A DNA stretch of 64,000 nucleotides from Hofstenia miamia. Its lineage: Eukaryota > Xenacoelomorpha > Acoela. The translations under genes and the position numbers were made by a program. Positions 9,690-20,504 of the stretch are shown one piece after another (positions within the stretch are counted from its first letter, which is position 1; the number at the start of each line of letters is the position of its first letter). The notes under the pieces are model-generated. The model was given only the letters and a program-made list of their open reading frames with translations. It was not told where the DNA came from and ran no database searches. The DNA is taken from assembly GCA_004352715.1 (NCBI GenBank), contig SCFE01000085.1, forward strand, positions 1,222,480 through 1,286,479, written 5' to 3'.

Positions 9690-10990
9690 ATAAATTTGTT
9701 TGATGCAATTTATAGTAATTATTCTTATAGACACTTTAAACAATATTCTACGATTAATTTATTTTAAATTATATGCTAAGTTTACAATTTCGGTTTTGAT
9801 TATATAAATCTAATAGGTCATTTTCTAGTAGCTCTATCCTTGGTTCGAGTCAGGTTACTGCTGAGATAGTCATGGCATGGCCCATTTAAAATAATGCCCC
9901 ATGAAGTGAATTTAACTAAAACCTTAAAGTTCATATGGTTTACTTGAGTTGACTTGCTTACAATTTAATGTACGGGAAAATGATTTTCTTTAAAGTAGGA
10001 TAAATTGTCTTGAAAGAAATAACCGATCCCTACAGCAGAAATGGATTTTAAAGTTACGGAATGTAGCTTGTAAGGAAATCATTCTTTGCATTTTTTGCAC
10101 CTTAAGGAAATCTGTCAATCACTGGCATTATATGAAGATTGACATATTAATCTGTAACTATTTCTGAAATAATAATCACTTTACTCTCCAAAGAAATTTT
10201 TTCTTAAAAAATATTGATATATTTCTATCAAACAACAAATAAAAAAATTAAGATATCACTACTAAAATCATACAAACATTCACATTTACACACGCTTGAG
10301 TGCGCTAAATTTATGCAACACATTCTCAAACATTTTTAAACAAACTTAAATTATAATTTATACTTATGAAAAAACCAATTCACAATTAACTTTTAACCTT
10401 TCCTTTTTTGAAAAATACACCATTTAGTCAAAAAAATCTTTCTGCTTTTTCAAATGATATTTGAATATAAATCGGCTGAATCTTGACATAGTAAATTTAT
10501 GAAAGGTTCAATTTGTTTTGTAAAACTAGTTTTCTCTATTTATTTATGCTTATTTAAACTAAAAAAATTATGAGAACCTAAATTTTACAGAATACAAAGA
10601 AGGCAATTCAATTGCAGGCATGTTGGAATCAAACTCATTTTGCATGATATTTGTCAAATTCCCGCAATTTCGTAAATTTCAATTGAATTGCGCAGTAGTG
10701 TAATTTTGCATTGTAGCAAAATCAATCCCAAGTAACAAAAGAATGCGGTTTTCTAACTATTGAGGCAGGAGTTTAACTACACTTTTAGCAAGGGCCAACT
10801 AGATGCCCGCCAGTTTTATAAAATGTTGAAATAATTATAGTTTTCATATATGACTTCTTTTACAAATTTTGCAAATATATTCTAAATATTGCATAGCTAA
10901 ATTATCAAATTTATCAATATCATTGAAAAATTCAAATATAATATTATCTTTGAATGCCACTTTAAGTGTTTTAATAACCTCAATCTAAAT
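9690..10990. repeat. Duplicated 3' flank of TRIM copy 2 (partner 55190-56240)
   Basis: From about 10040 on this stretch aligns with the flank of TRIM copy 3 at high identity, including the CCCGCAATTTCGTAAATTTC region and the CAAGTAACAAAAGAATGCGG region. The alignment continues into the family H element. No protein signal is seen on either strand. Confidence 0.75.
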
Positions 10991-11737
10991 GAAATTTTGT
11001 AATTGAATTTCATTATTCATCCAACAGGTTTCGCGTTCTTCTTTTCAACATAATAATTATAAAATTAGTCACGAATATTTCAAATCTGAAAATGCGATTC
11101 ATGTTAGCTATTACATAAAGATAAAATTGTAAAGCAACCAAAAACATTTGTATGTATAAACTTGCAAATGGAAATACCGAAGAAAGACAGAGATGCAAGT
11201 TAATGCAAGCACTACCAAACTTAATGATGCTAATATAATTATAAAATTCTCATGAGAGATGCACTATAAGCAATTTGTAATGCCAAGATCAATTTAGTTA
11301 TCAATGGTTCGTGATTATTACAATTTTTTTGCTTGACCATAATTGACTGTATTAGATTGTAGTACTAGAAGAGCATTTGATACTATTGTAATATTTTAGA
11401 AACTTAACATTTATTTTTCAACACATTGATTATAAGTTATATAGGATTCATTACATTTGATTTGAATTGCATGCATTATTGCCTAAGTCGTCCAGTTTTT
11501 CCAGTCCATGCCCGATCTCCATCCTCCCCGGTACATGGTATATGTCCATTTTTAATCTCAAGACAGTGTTGAAGCGCTTAAAATTTTCTATTCAGATTTG
11601 AAAAAAACTTTAATATATTTTAACTCCATATTTATTTATTGTTAGCATACTTATTTTTTTCGGACCCGTACCGGATCAAAAACTAAAATTCTTTTAAAAA
11701 TTCGGATCCTTAAATTTTGGATCCGATTCCATCTCTG
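10990..11737 (+). mobile_element. Family H (hAT-like) repeat, copy H1, right end present
   Basis: The right end reads GGATCCGATTCCATCTCTG, the inverted complement of the CAGAGATGGAATCGGATCC end at 28245. The interior shares the block around CCGAAGAAAGACAGAGATGC and the block around TCTCAAGACAGTGTTGAAGC with the copies at 15400, 56270 and 60190. A short internal deletion removes the part that carries transposase fragments in H2 and H5. The left boundary is unclear. Assignment to hAT rests only on CAG-type ends. Confidence 0.55.
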
Positions 11738-12680
11738 GTTCTGCTCATGTTTTGGATTATTACTTATGAAGCAAATTCCATTGTAAAACTATTTTAAAAT
11801 ATATTTGGAAAGATTGAATTAATTATATAATCAAAGAGATTAGTATGTTTCTAATTTTTTAGTATTATATTTTAAGAGATACGTTGATTGATAAAATCAA
11901 ACAACACAAATTTTTCCATGCCAACTTCTTTGTCTTCATTTATATGCCCAAATTACATTTCTGTGAAAGTGATGACGCTAATTATGTGATTATTCAATCG
12001 TTTTTGCTGTGTAGTATTTCATACATATTCGCTTTCTTCTCTTTCAATTATGTAAATGAGTACACATTTTTACAATTTATTTTCTTGACTCATACAACAT
12101 GATGAGCTTTATCTAATTTGATCTGTGATAATTTACATAAACTTTTTAAGTTCATTAAATATCAGTTTATTTGTATTTGATTACAAATTAAGGCTATATT
12201 AAAGATTACCTACTACATTTACATATAGACTTAAACATCTTAGAATTGTTAGCATGCACGCATACAATGGTGGAAGTGGGTCAAAGTTGCTAGTTTGCTG
12301 GATTTCTGTCGAAGTTCTGTATTTATGTTTAGGCCTAGGTATCATTTCTGATGCTATAATTTTAATTAATGAATGTATACTTAAATGTTTTAAGTCTCAT
12401 GCATTTTATGTAATTCTCTTGGGAATGGCTGGGCCTAGCCCAAAATTCTTGGCCTTTGTGCACAGATTTGCATACCCAACCCGCCCACATCTGCATATTT
12501 TAAAATATTTCCATACCCATACTGACACCAGCAGTAAGCAAAATCTTACCCGCACTGAACCGCACACTTTATTGTGCATGTAAGAAAATTGTTTTAATTC
12601 CAAAACACAATATATTCTTTCGTGTTCTTAAACAAAGAAACCTCTTATTACACCCGTATATAGAAAACAACTTTAAACTA
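11738..12680. other. No confident feature
   Basis: Two overlapping open frames (12254-12583 plus, 12406-12603 minus) cover a less AT-rich segment containing GGCTGGGCCTAGCCC and CCCAACCCGCCCACA. It resembles transposon-end sequence more than coding sequence, but no partner end was found. Confidence 0.35.
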
Positions 12681-12700
12681 ATATATATATATATATATAT

Positions 12701-13402
12701 GTTACGCTGTGGCCCTTGACTTTGTAGAAGAAAGTGGCCACAACGCATCCACCCCTTTTTTGCCCTTCGAAACACCCAAAGAAATAATAACAACAAAATA
12801 TTTAAAGTTCCAATAATTCTCTTGTTTATGCTTTAAAGTTCTTGAAACAATGATTCTATTTAAAGAAACTTAAAAAGTTTTAGATGGCTTTTGAAAATGT
12901 GATTTGATTTAAAGTGACTCAAAAATACTTTAAATTTTATAAAAGTTTTCCAAAACTTTAATTACTTTAAAATGCCTTAAAGATACTTTAATATACTAAA
13001 TGATTACTAAATAACTATAAATTTTGTATAAATTTGTTTGTATGTTTGTAGTGTCCTCAAATAACAATGATTAATGTTTAATACTTCAAATTTATTCTGT
13101 ATAAAAACAACAAGTAATGAATAATTTAAAACAGATATAGCAGTAGCATACAATGATGCATAGAAATACACAATTAAAAAATTAAATGTCCTATTTTAGA
13201 ATGAAGTTAATTTTTTTTTACAAAATATCACTACAGGTAATTTCCAATCATTCTCCAGAAAGAATAATTTACATCAGTTAGTCTTTACTTCTTTTGAATA
13301 ACATCAGATGTATGAATAAAAAAATCGAATGTACAAGATGCCCTTATTCAGCGACGAAGAATTCAGCTGAAGAAGTTTCTTAGAATCCAACACTGCAGCA
13401 TA
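12701..13402. mobile_element. Family T DNA transposon, partial copy Ta
   Basis: Starts after (AT)n with ACGCTGTGGCCCTTGACTTT and carries an array of TTTAAAG words at about 12830-12990. It then continues to TCTTAGAATCCAACACTGCAGCAT. The same order occurs at 21335-22046. The copy breaks off at about 13402, and a second partial copy begins near 14130. Confidence 0.6.
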
Positions 13403-14129
13403 GTGTAGAATCTTGTCAACCCTTATCTTGAGCGAAATAGGTATAATTGCTATAACAGTTTTCCTTTTTTCTCTTCCGACAATGGGTGAGAGATCCCATA
13501 ATCACTCCCAATCAAATCGTACTATTGTTAATCCAGCAATTCTGGTTTTATTAGCTGTAACATTCTGTTTATGTTGGGAGTACTTGGTGGTAGAGGGTCG
13601 AGACCCGCCGCTGATCGATGCAAGAGAAGAGGATTCCAACTTGGTAACTGATCCACTTTTGGGGGGGGGGAACCACAGAGTTCGCCAATGGGACTCACAG
13701 CACGTGGATAGTGTTCTCAGTGATGTGTGCAATTTGTAACCTAGTAATTTATTGCATTGATTACCCTTGTTATTGTTGTTGACTAAATATAAAGAATGAT
13801 ACTGCAACCGGGATATGCTTTTACTTATTATAATTCCTTAGATAAAATATCCCTACATTTATAAGTGTACATGAGAGCCTAGGATACATGCGAGTAATCA
13901 ATGCTGCCAGCAGAAAATAGGAACTGTTCAGTGGTCGGTTGGTTAAAATACTGTCTGGTATGTCACGCTGTAAACAACATAAGCCGACTGGCAGTGATCG
14001 GGGCTCTGGGGCACCTCGTATGTATAATAAGTTTCATTATCAGGACTAGTGAATTTAGATCTAAAAAGGGTTAGCCTATGTTGAGTTATAAGTGACATGT
14101 TTTATTCATGAAGGAATCGATAGGAAAGC
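13403..14129. other. Unassigned segment with a 108-codon open frame
   Basis: A stretch richer in G+C than its surroundings, interrupting family T. An open frame (13413-13739, plus) has a hydrophobic start and one NRT sequon but no recognised family. It contains a run of ten G (about 13662-13671), where length errors are likely. A GGGTCGAGACCC word resembles a pol III B box, but no matching A box at proper spacing is convincing. I would not call a gene. Confidence 0.25.
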
Positions 14130-15400
14130 TAAAAAATTAATTTATTTAAAGTGCTTTAAAGATACTTTAAGATACTAAATGTTATCTAAATAACTATAAA
14201 TTGTGTTTGAATTTGTTTGTATGTTTGTAATGTCCTCAAATAACAATAATTAATGTATAGTACTAGACATTTATTCTTCTTAAAAACAAGAAGTAATGAA
14301 TAATTTTAAAACAAATATAGCAGTAGCATGAATTGATGCATAGAATACACAATTAAAATATTAAATTAATTTTTTTCAAATTATCACTACAGGTAATTTC
14401 CAATCATTATCCAAAAAGAATAATTTATATCAGTTCAGTCTTTACTTCTTTTGAATAACATCAGAAATTGCGAGATGCATGAATAAACAAATCGAATGTA
14501 CAAGATGCCCTTATTCTTTATACAGCAAACATAACGATGAGTAAAACGTAATGAGCTGAAGAAGTTTCTTAGCATCCAAAACTGCGGCATGGCGTTTCAA
14601 ATAGATTTCACACATCACAATACGTTGTTTTTCATATCGTTTGTGATTACTCCCATTAAAAGACGTAGTGTAGTGACACCACAATTCATTGTTAATTGTA
14701 AATACAATACACATCCATGTCTTAGTGTCTCAACATGTTACAGTACACATATGCATATATAAATGTCACAACATGTTACTTCATATTTATCTTAAGTAGA
14801 AAAATAATAAACTTAAAAAAAATTGACAAATAATTATAAATTATAATAAAAAATATTTTTAAAAGTATAAAATAATAATACTTAATAACAACAATAATAA
14901 CAATAATAATATGACATGTACAATTGAAGCCATGTTGAATTGAAGCAAATACAGCTTATAGTAATATGAAACAATAACTTATGCTAAAAATTATTTCAAC
15001 TTTTATATAATTATTAAATAGTAATTGCAATAGTTGTTTAGATTTTAAGTAAAAAATGCCTGTATATACAAAAGATTAGCTATAGTAATGAATAATATAG
15101 TTTTACTAGTAGTAGTTGTAATGAAAAAATATCAGATAATGAACCATTGTCAATGACATATGCATCACATGAATTTGTTACAACTTCTATGCCTAAGCAC
15201 TATAGATGTTAAAATTTTGATTTTGTACTTTCTGATATACTATCTGTAACAAGGGATGCAAGTTGCACAGAATCTGATTTGAAAGTGAGTTTTTCAATAA
15301 AGATGAATTAGTGAATCAAACAGCAGAGCTTACTCAGTATAATCTAGCAAAAAAATTTGATGAATTAAGTTCGCATCATAATTTAAGTGTTCATTATTTA
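14130..15400. mobile_element. Family T DNA transposon, partial copy Tb
   Basis: Aligns with 21540-22046 joined to 24096-24530, and with 36311-36700. At 14665-14690 it reads straight through the site that is split by a hAT-like insertion in the other copy (TAGTGTAG then TGACACC). That gives the uninterrupted form of family T and proves the insertion at 22047. Part of an exon follows (next entry). Confidence 0.7.
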
Positions 15401-15508
15401 TACAACAGGTTTCGAGCTTTTCAACATAATAATAATAAAATTAGTAACGAATATTTCAAATCTGAAAATGCGATTTATGTTAGCTATTACATAAAGATAA
15501 AATTGTAA
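15205..15508 (+). pseudogene. Family T transposase, N-terminal acidic exon fragment
   Basis: The frame around 15205-15400 encodes an acidic segment (ESDLKVSFSIKMN in this frame-damaged copy; SDYESEFFNKDELVN in the copy at 24415). It is followed by TAELTQYNLAKKFDELSSHHNLS, which recurs in three copies. After 15400 the sequence switches to family H, so the rest of the 65-codon open frame is chimeric. The acidic start followed by a helical LA-KF-L segment is common in the N-terminus of this animal transposase type (family knowledge, moderate certainty). Confidence 0.45.
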
Positions 15509-16200
15509 AGCAACCAAAAACATTTGTTTGAATAAACTTGCAAATGGAAATACCGAAGAAAGACAGAGATGCAAGTTGCTGCAAGCACCGCCAAACTTAA
15601 TGATGCTAATATAATTATAAAATTTTCATGAAAGATGCACTATAAGCAATTTGTAATGCCAAGATCAATTTAGTTTTCAAAGGTTCGTGATTATTATAAC
15701 ACTAATACAAAAATTTATACAGAGCCTTATCCTCGACATGCCAATAATGGGGTATTAATTTATTAAATGCTGCTTTTCTGTAATTTAAAATTTGTAATCC
15801 AAACTAGTATCCAATTTCAATGAAAAGTAAAATTCAAAATTTATATTTAATTATCAAATTTAGTTTGAAAAAATAAATTCTTCTATCAAAATATTTTTGT
15901 AACATCCATTTTCTTTGGATCTTATAAACAACTTATAAATGAATTTTTGAAACCTTTATTAACTGAATTGGAACTCTTTAATAGAACCCAATTCTAGACC
16001 TTTTATAAAGCAAACAAATCAATGTGGCGGGTATTCCGCCTATGATTTATGCGATATTATATGCACTTATTATGGACGTGTCGTATATTTAGGTTGTAGA
16101 CAAACTCTAATGAATTCCGTAACAAATTGGACTAGTCATCATATCGGTAATTCACCATTAATGGATATTAGGTCATTTGATATGATTAGACAATGACCAT

Positions 16201-16364
16201 TTGACTATATGCGAACTGTGTGTTTAGGAGTAGTGCGGAAGTTGTTGAATTTTTGGATTTCTCGTCCTCTTAATGCGTGTCAACCCTCCTGGATAATAAA
16301 TGACTTGTCAGCTCAACTTATGAAATTGATGCCTTCCCTAGTCGAAAATATTTGGAAATTTTTA
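16201..16364 (+). pseudogene. Transposase fragment with DYM-CLGVVRKLL motif, tandem copy 1
   Basis: Encodes FDYMRTVCLGVVRKLLNF followed by W-SRPLNACQPSW and DLSAQLMKLMPSL. This is the 'DYMHLVCLGV..KLL..W..GPL' block found in a large group of animal transposase-domain proteins (family knowledge). A TGA precedes the block, so it is a relic. The same block is repeated about 0.4 kb downstream and in H5 at 61013-61176. Confidence 0.7.
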
Positions 16365-16403
16365 AAGAATCTTTAAAGTTTCTTGACCATTTCTTGCAAG
16401 AAA

Positions 16404-16618
16404 CAATGTACCTTCCACAAAGTGCGATCGACCAATGCCATACCAAATAAATCATCCCATATCATAACGCTTGTGGTATGTTTTGTCGTCCACACAAAGT
16501 GCGCAGGCGTCAGTTCATCCCCGTCAACAACCCTGACATGCTGAGGCGCATTGTCTTGTATTTCAATGACTGTTTCATCTGTCCGAGGGACATTTTTCCA
16601 TTCATCGACTGTCCAATG
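16404..16618 (-). pseudogene. Tc1-like transposase fragment inserted between the tandem copies
   Basis: Read on the minus strand: WTVDEWKNVPRTDETVIEI, then RVVDGDELTPAHFVWTTKH and SVMIWDDLFGMALV. This matches the Tc1-type run 'W...W..VLWTDE', 'KH...VMIWGCFS'; the DE of TDET would contain the first catalytic aspartate. Both ends are cut and no inverted repeats are seen, so it is a filler fragment, not an insertion with its own termini. The plus-strand open frame over it (16478-16726) is a shadow. An identical copy lies at 61216-61430. Confidence 0.75.
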
Positions 16619-16780
16619 TGTTTAGGAGTAGAACGTAAGTTGTTGAATTTTTGGATTTTTCGTCCTCTTAATGTGCGTCAACCCTCCTCCTGGATCATAA
16701 ATGACTTGTCAGATCAACTTATTTAATTGAAGCCTTCCTTAGTTGAAAATATTTTGAAATTTTTAAAGAATCTTTAAAGT
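16619..16780 (+). pseudogene. Transposase fragment with CLGV-RKLL motif, tandem copy 2
   Basis: Starts directly at CLGVERKLLNFWIFRPLNVR and continues QPSSWIINDLSDQLI before a stop. It repeats copy 1 from the C of CLGV onward with scattered changes, including one additional codon. The join to the Tc1-like fragment is within a few bases of the TGT codon for that cysteine. Confidence 0.65.
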
Positions 16781-17647
16781 TTTTTGACCATTTCTTTGCA
16801 AGAAATTGGAAAGATTTTTAAAGATCCTTTTAAAAAACTTTAAAGATTATTAAATATTCTTAAAGAAACTTTTAAGACTATAAAGTATTTCTAATTAAAA
16901 TTTAAGGATCTTTAAATATTCTTAAAGCAACTTCTAACATATTACAATTTTATTTTAGAAACATTAAGTGTAAAAATTCACAAATTATTTTATAAAATAC
17001 TCTCAACAAAATTATTACAAAATATGAAAAAAACATAAAAATACTGATGGTAAGCTTATTCTCTATTGAAAATACCAGTGCTTCTATATAGGCATGAATT
17101 TCATCCCTCAAGTCATCTCCAGTTAGTTCTAAACATAATGAGCATTAAATATAAAATAGCATTGTGAGTATTCTCTATTACAATATAATCCATTTCGAAA
17201 ATTGATAAATTTTGTAAGTAAACTGGAATTTTATTAAAATATGCTGAGATAAAAGGTCAAAACTGTTTAATCTCACCTGAGGAAATACTGCGTAGAAATC
17301 TACAATTGGGAAGAAGATATTGATGAAGTACTTCATGTGCAAATCATATTATTCACGATGCGAACTTTAACTTTGCATTATAAAGTCACTTGGAAAGAGC
17401 ATGCATTACAGAATCATCGTCTTCTAACTTATTTTGAAGATAGCTGCAAAGCCAGACCCTATCCTCCCCTGTATATTGTATATTGTTCATTTTCAATCTC
17501 AAGACTGTGTTGAAGCACTTAAAATTTTCTATTGGCATTTGAAAAAAACAAATATATTTTATGTAAAAATCGGATAGGATCGTAACCGAATCCGGAAGTT
17601 TCGGATCCGGATCGGATCCTAAAATGTTGGATCCGATTCCATCTCTG

Positions 17648-18095
17648 ATGCTCTAACCAATACATTATATGAAATGATTCCACCTTTCAATAATTGACAA
17701 TATTTTGTATTGCTTTTTTTAATTACTTTAACAAATTCATCGCACTCTTTTACATTCATAATTGTAAATAATAGAACTTCTATACATAGTGTTTTCGCCT
17801 TGGCGATGCATCTCTTTTTTTAATAAGAACAAAATATTTTAAGGTTCATTTTCATAAACTCTAGTCATTTTGATTTCAAACTTTGACATAGACCTATTCC
17901 TAGTGGTTAATTTTTAACAAATTTTTAAATATAAACAAGTAGAAAATATTAGATAAACTAGTAAATTGGATTATGAGTATGAAGTACGCATTTTGTATTT
18001 TGATTAATGTTAATTAACGATATTTTTTAAGATATGCATCCTTGTACTAAATGTAGACAGTAGTTGAAATCAAGTTTCTTCTATTTCTGTTCAGG
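17648..18095. other. No gene; flank shared with 62459-62935
   Basis: Non-coding sequence right of H2 that aligns with the flank right of H5 (AAATGATTCCACCTTTC, then GGTTCATTTTCATAAACTC). It belongs to the same duplicated block. Confidence 0.6.
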
Positions 18096-18460
18096 ATAGT
18101 TCACATGATGAATCTGTTATTGTATCAAGGGGTAACAGTGAAGAAATGCTAATTTTGAGTTCAGTTAATGATGACTTTCCTGTGTCGAGTTCATTATCTT
18201 CCTGTAGCTCTGCAATTTAAAATTTTGAATGTAGTTCTAATCTTTCGCAAAATCTCAATGCATGGGCTAAACCTTTCACTATAACGATGAAAGCGTATAC
18301 ATCACAATTAAGGATTATTCAACCTTATCATGAGTCCTTACCACTAGATGCATGAACTCTTCTAATGACTTTGTTAAATTTGATGATGGGCCATATCATT
18401 ACTTTGGCTTCAAGCAATCTTATGATAAATTTTGTACCGACATTAAAGATGTTAAGATAA
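18096..18460 (+). pseudogene. Transposase N-terminal exon, relic (first of three copies)
   Basis: A serine/acid-rich stretch (SVNDDFPVSSSLSS) leads to QPYHESLPLDA, a stop, TLL.TPR and FDDGPYHYF. The order 'LP.DARTLL.TP.......G.Y.YFG' is characteristic of the N-terminal half of the same transposase type as at 16201 (family knowledge). A TGA at 18353-18355 stands where arginine is expected, and the same TGA is in the copies at 57831 and 63197. This copy has a further stop (TAA in GCAATTTAAAAT). Confidence 0.6.
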
Positions 18461-18799
18461 ACTTTAGTTGAAATTTTTATGTTTCGATTTCGATGTTTTG
18501 CCGAAGTTTAGTTTAAATCGTTATATCATTAATATTTTAGTCTAGATAAATTTGTTATTTGAAGTTTTTTTGTTGTGATGTATTATATTTAATGTAACAA
18601 TTAAATATATTAAGTTTTAGTTTTATCTTAAATGAAAACATAAAGCACATGATTAAACTATGAAAGAATGTGAATTTTATATGTTGAATGTAACAGAAAG
18701 TTTGTATACATACGATTAATTTATTATTCTCAAACAATTTATTTTTAAATTGATTTAAACATTGACGTTCTGCCATTGTTCAAATCTTCTATGTGTTCA

Positions 18800-19012
18800 T
18801 TTTAGCCAAAACTTGGCTCATTGACATATGTAGCCCTCAACCAAATCTTTAAAGTTTCTTGACAATTTCTTTGCAAGAAATTGGAAATATTTTCAAAGAT
18901 TCTTTTAAAAAACGTTAAAGATTTTAAATTTTCTTAAAGGAATATTAATCATTATAAGTGTTCTTACAGAAACTTTAAAGATTATTAAATATTCTTAAAG
19001 CAACTTCTAAGA
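18800..19012. repeat. Small palindrome plus TTTAAAG array
   Basis: AGCCAAAACTTGGCT (a 6-base inverted repeat) lies about 30 bases before a TTTAAAG array. The pair recurs at about 58315 and 63680. Confidence 0.5.
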
Positions 19013-19437
19013 TATTACAATTTTATTTAAGAAACATTAAGTGTAAAAATTCTCAAAATATTCTATTATAAAATAATATGTAACAAAACTTAATAATACG
19101 GATAGTAAGCTTATTCTGAAAATACCACTGCTTCTATTTAGGCATGAATTTCATCCCTCAAGTCACCTCCTAGTTAGTTCTAAACATAATTAGCATTAAA
19201 TATATAAAAGCATAGGGAGTATTCTCTATTACAATTTAATCCATTTCGAGAATTGATAAATTTTGTAACTTTGCATTATAAAGTCTTCTAACTTATTTTG
19301 AAGATAGTTGCAAAGTTCAATTAATTGTGATTTATTAAAAAATTTGCAATATGCTTCTGTTCTTAACCAGGAAGAGGCACAGTATTTGAATTTGGAATAG
19401 TTTTACATTGAATTCATGCATAATGATAAGTCCTTCG

Positions 19438-20265
19438 TTAATCTTTTGAAATGAGATAAAATGTAAATATAGGTGTACGACCATTAACTGTGGCCAATTT
19501 CCAATCCAGACGAATGAAATCAGCAGAAATGTCATCGATAGAAAAAAGCTTATTATCAATCAAATATGATGGAAGTTCAGCTGCATGAAAAGATCTGTTT
19601 CTCGTTGGCGGCCTCAAACTTATATTTGACAAAATATCCTAAAAATATTAATGTCATATATACAAGCATAGTGTTTATAAAGTTAATACATTATATTTAA
19701 ACCCTGATGTAGATTATCTGATTTATTTTAAATTTACTTTCTATTAAAAACAAACAATTTGCAATATTTTGGAAAAACTTTAAATAGAATGTTGTAAGAA
19801 GTTGGAAAAGAAATAAAAATATTTTGAAATGAAATTATATTATTTCTTTAAAGTATATTATATTTACGTAGAGAATCCTTGATCTTGTTAAGTTTCATTG
19901 TTTAACACTAAGATTGTGGTTATTTCTTGAGAATCATTTGAACAAACATAACGGTTTTTAAATTTAAAGAATAAGCCGAAATTGATGGCTTGCTGTTGGG
20001 TTTGGGTTTCTCCATTAAATAAAATCATGAATTTTCAAAATGTTTTTCATAAACACAGGTGTGACTACTAACCACCAAATGTTTTCTCCGAATTAGTTTT
20101 TCCATTGAGCATTTCTTCAGATTTTGGAAAAGAAAACTAAGTCTAGTAGAATTCGGAGTAGTCCATGGAGATGGTGAGGGAGTTGGAATAACAGAAAAAA
20201 GAACATTGTGAAAAACTGAGGTAGGCAAAGTTGGTGCTTCATTTCCACCTAAATAAAAATATTTG
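19438..20265 (-). pseudogene. Possible two-exon minus-strand gene relic with a THAP-like tail
   Basis: Two coding-like stretches on the minus strand each begin after a T-rich acceptor-like AG. The first (about 20265-20022) encodes NEAPTLPTSVFHNVLF ... RRKHLVVSSHTCVYEKHFENS; the S-CVYEKHF run resembles the 'S..VCS.HF' end of a THAP zinc finger. The second (about 19645-19438) encodes DILSNISLRPPTRN ... ISADFIRLDWKLATVNGR and then a stop. Neither is complete and the THAP call rests on one short motif. It may be part of a transposon. Bases 19013-19437 hold nothing else I can name. Confidence 0.3.
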
Positions 20266-20430
20266 GAACAAACTTAAAAGATCGAGCAATGATAGCTCAA
20301 GCTAGAGAATGGTGAGTTTGTATCTATGTGCATCAGTGGTGGAATTTTTAAGGCTGGGGCTGGTAGTCGGTTCCATGTCTGATTTGCATTACTATAATTA
20401 AAAAAAAATTATTTTTATTCAGCTTCAGTA

Positions 20431-20471
20431 TATTTTATTTTTTAAAATGAAATTTGAATCTTCTGATATAT

Positions 20472-20504
<33 letters not shown>

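Larger units (their letters stand above)
16360..16935. repeat. TTTAAAG motif array
   Basis: Many copies of (T)CTTTAAAG(A) and relatives at irregular 10-30 base spacing, for example AATCTTTAAAGTTT, GATTTTTAAAGATCC and ATTCTTAAAGAAAC. Comparable arrays lie at 12830-12990, 14140-14180, 18845-19010, 21425-21560, 58360-58460, 61172-61750 and 63720-63850. The core is palindromic. Such arrays are typical of subterminal binding sites in DNA transposons (inference). Confidence 0.6.
15400..17647 (+). mobile_element. Family H (hAT-like) repeat, copy H2, carrying transposase and Tc1-like debris
   Basis: Left part matches H1, H4 and H5; right end is GGATCCGATTCCATCTCTG at 17629-17647. The middle (15742-17440) is nearly identical to 60552-62252. 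Inside are two tandem copies of a transposase segment flanking a Tc1-like fragment, and a TTTAAAG array. The right flank (ATGCTCTAA) is shared with H5, so both come from one duplicated ancestral insertion. Confidence 0.65.

Noticed and set aside
12254-12583. 109-codon plus frame with a hydrophobic start
   Set aside because: An overlapping minus frame covers the same GC-richer patch, and the composition suggests transposon-end sequence. No domain and no second copy.
13586-13597. GGGTCGAGACCC as a tRNA-type B box of a SINE or tRNA gene
   Set aside because: No A box at suitable spacing and no clover-leaf could be drawn. Only one copy is seen in the window.
14511-14714. Minus-strand frame with SFNGSNHKRYEKQRIVMCEI as a conserved gene (also 21887-22096)
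   Set aside because: The two copies are close DNA repeats, and in both the N-terminus changes at the hAT target site. No family is recognised.
16478-16726. 82-codon plus-strand open frame, identical at 61290-61538
   Set aside because: It is mostly the antisense of the Tc1-like fragment, fused to the second CLGV fragment. Its perfect match at the other locus reflects a block duplication, not protein conservation.
18555-18776. Minus-strand frame starting MAERQ, present in three copies (also 58054-58287, 63419-63652)
   Set aside because: The DNA itself is nearly identical in all copies, so conservation says nothing, and the composition is simple AT-rich translation without a domain.
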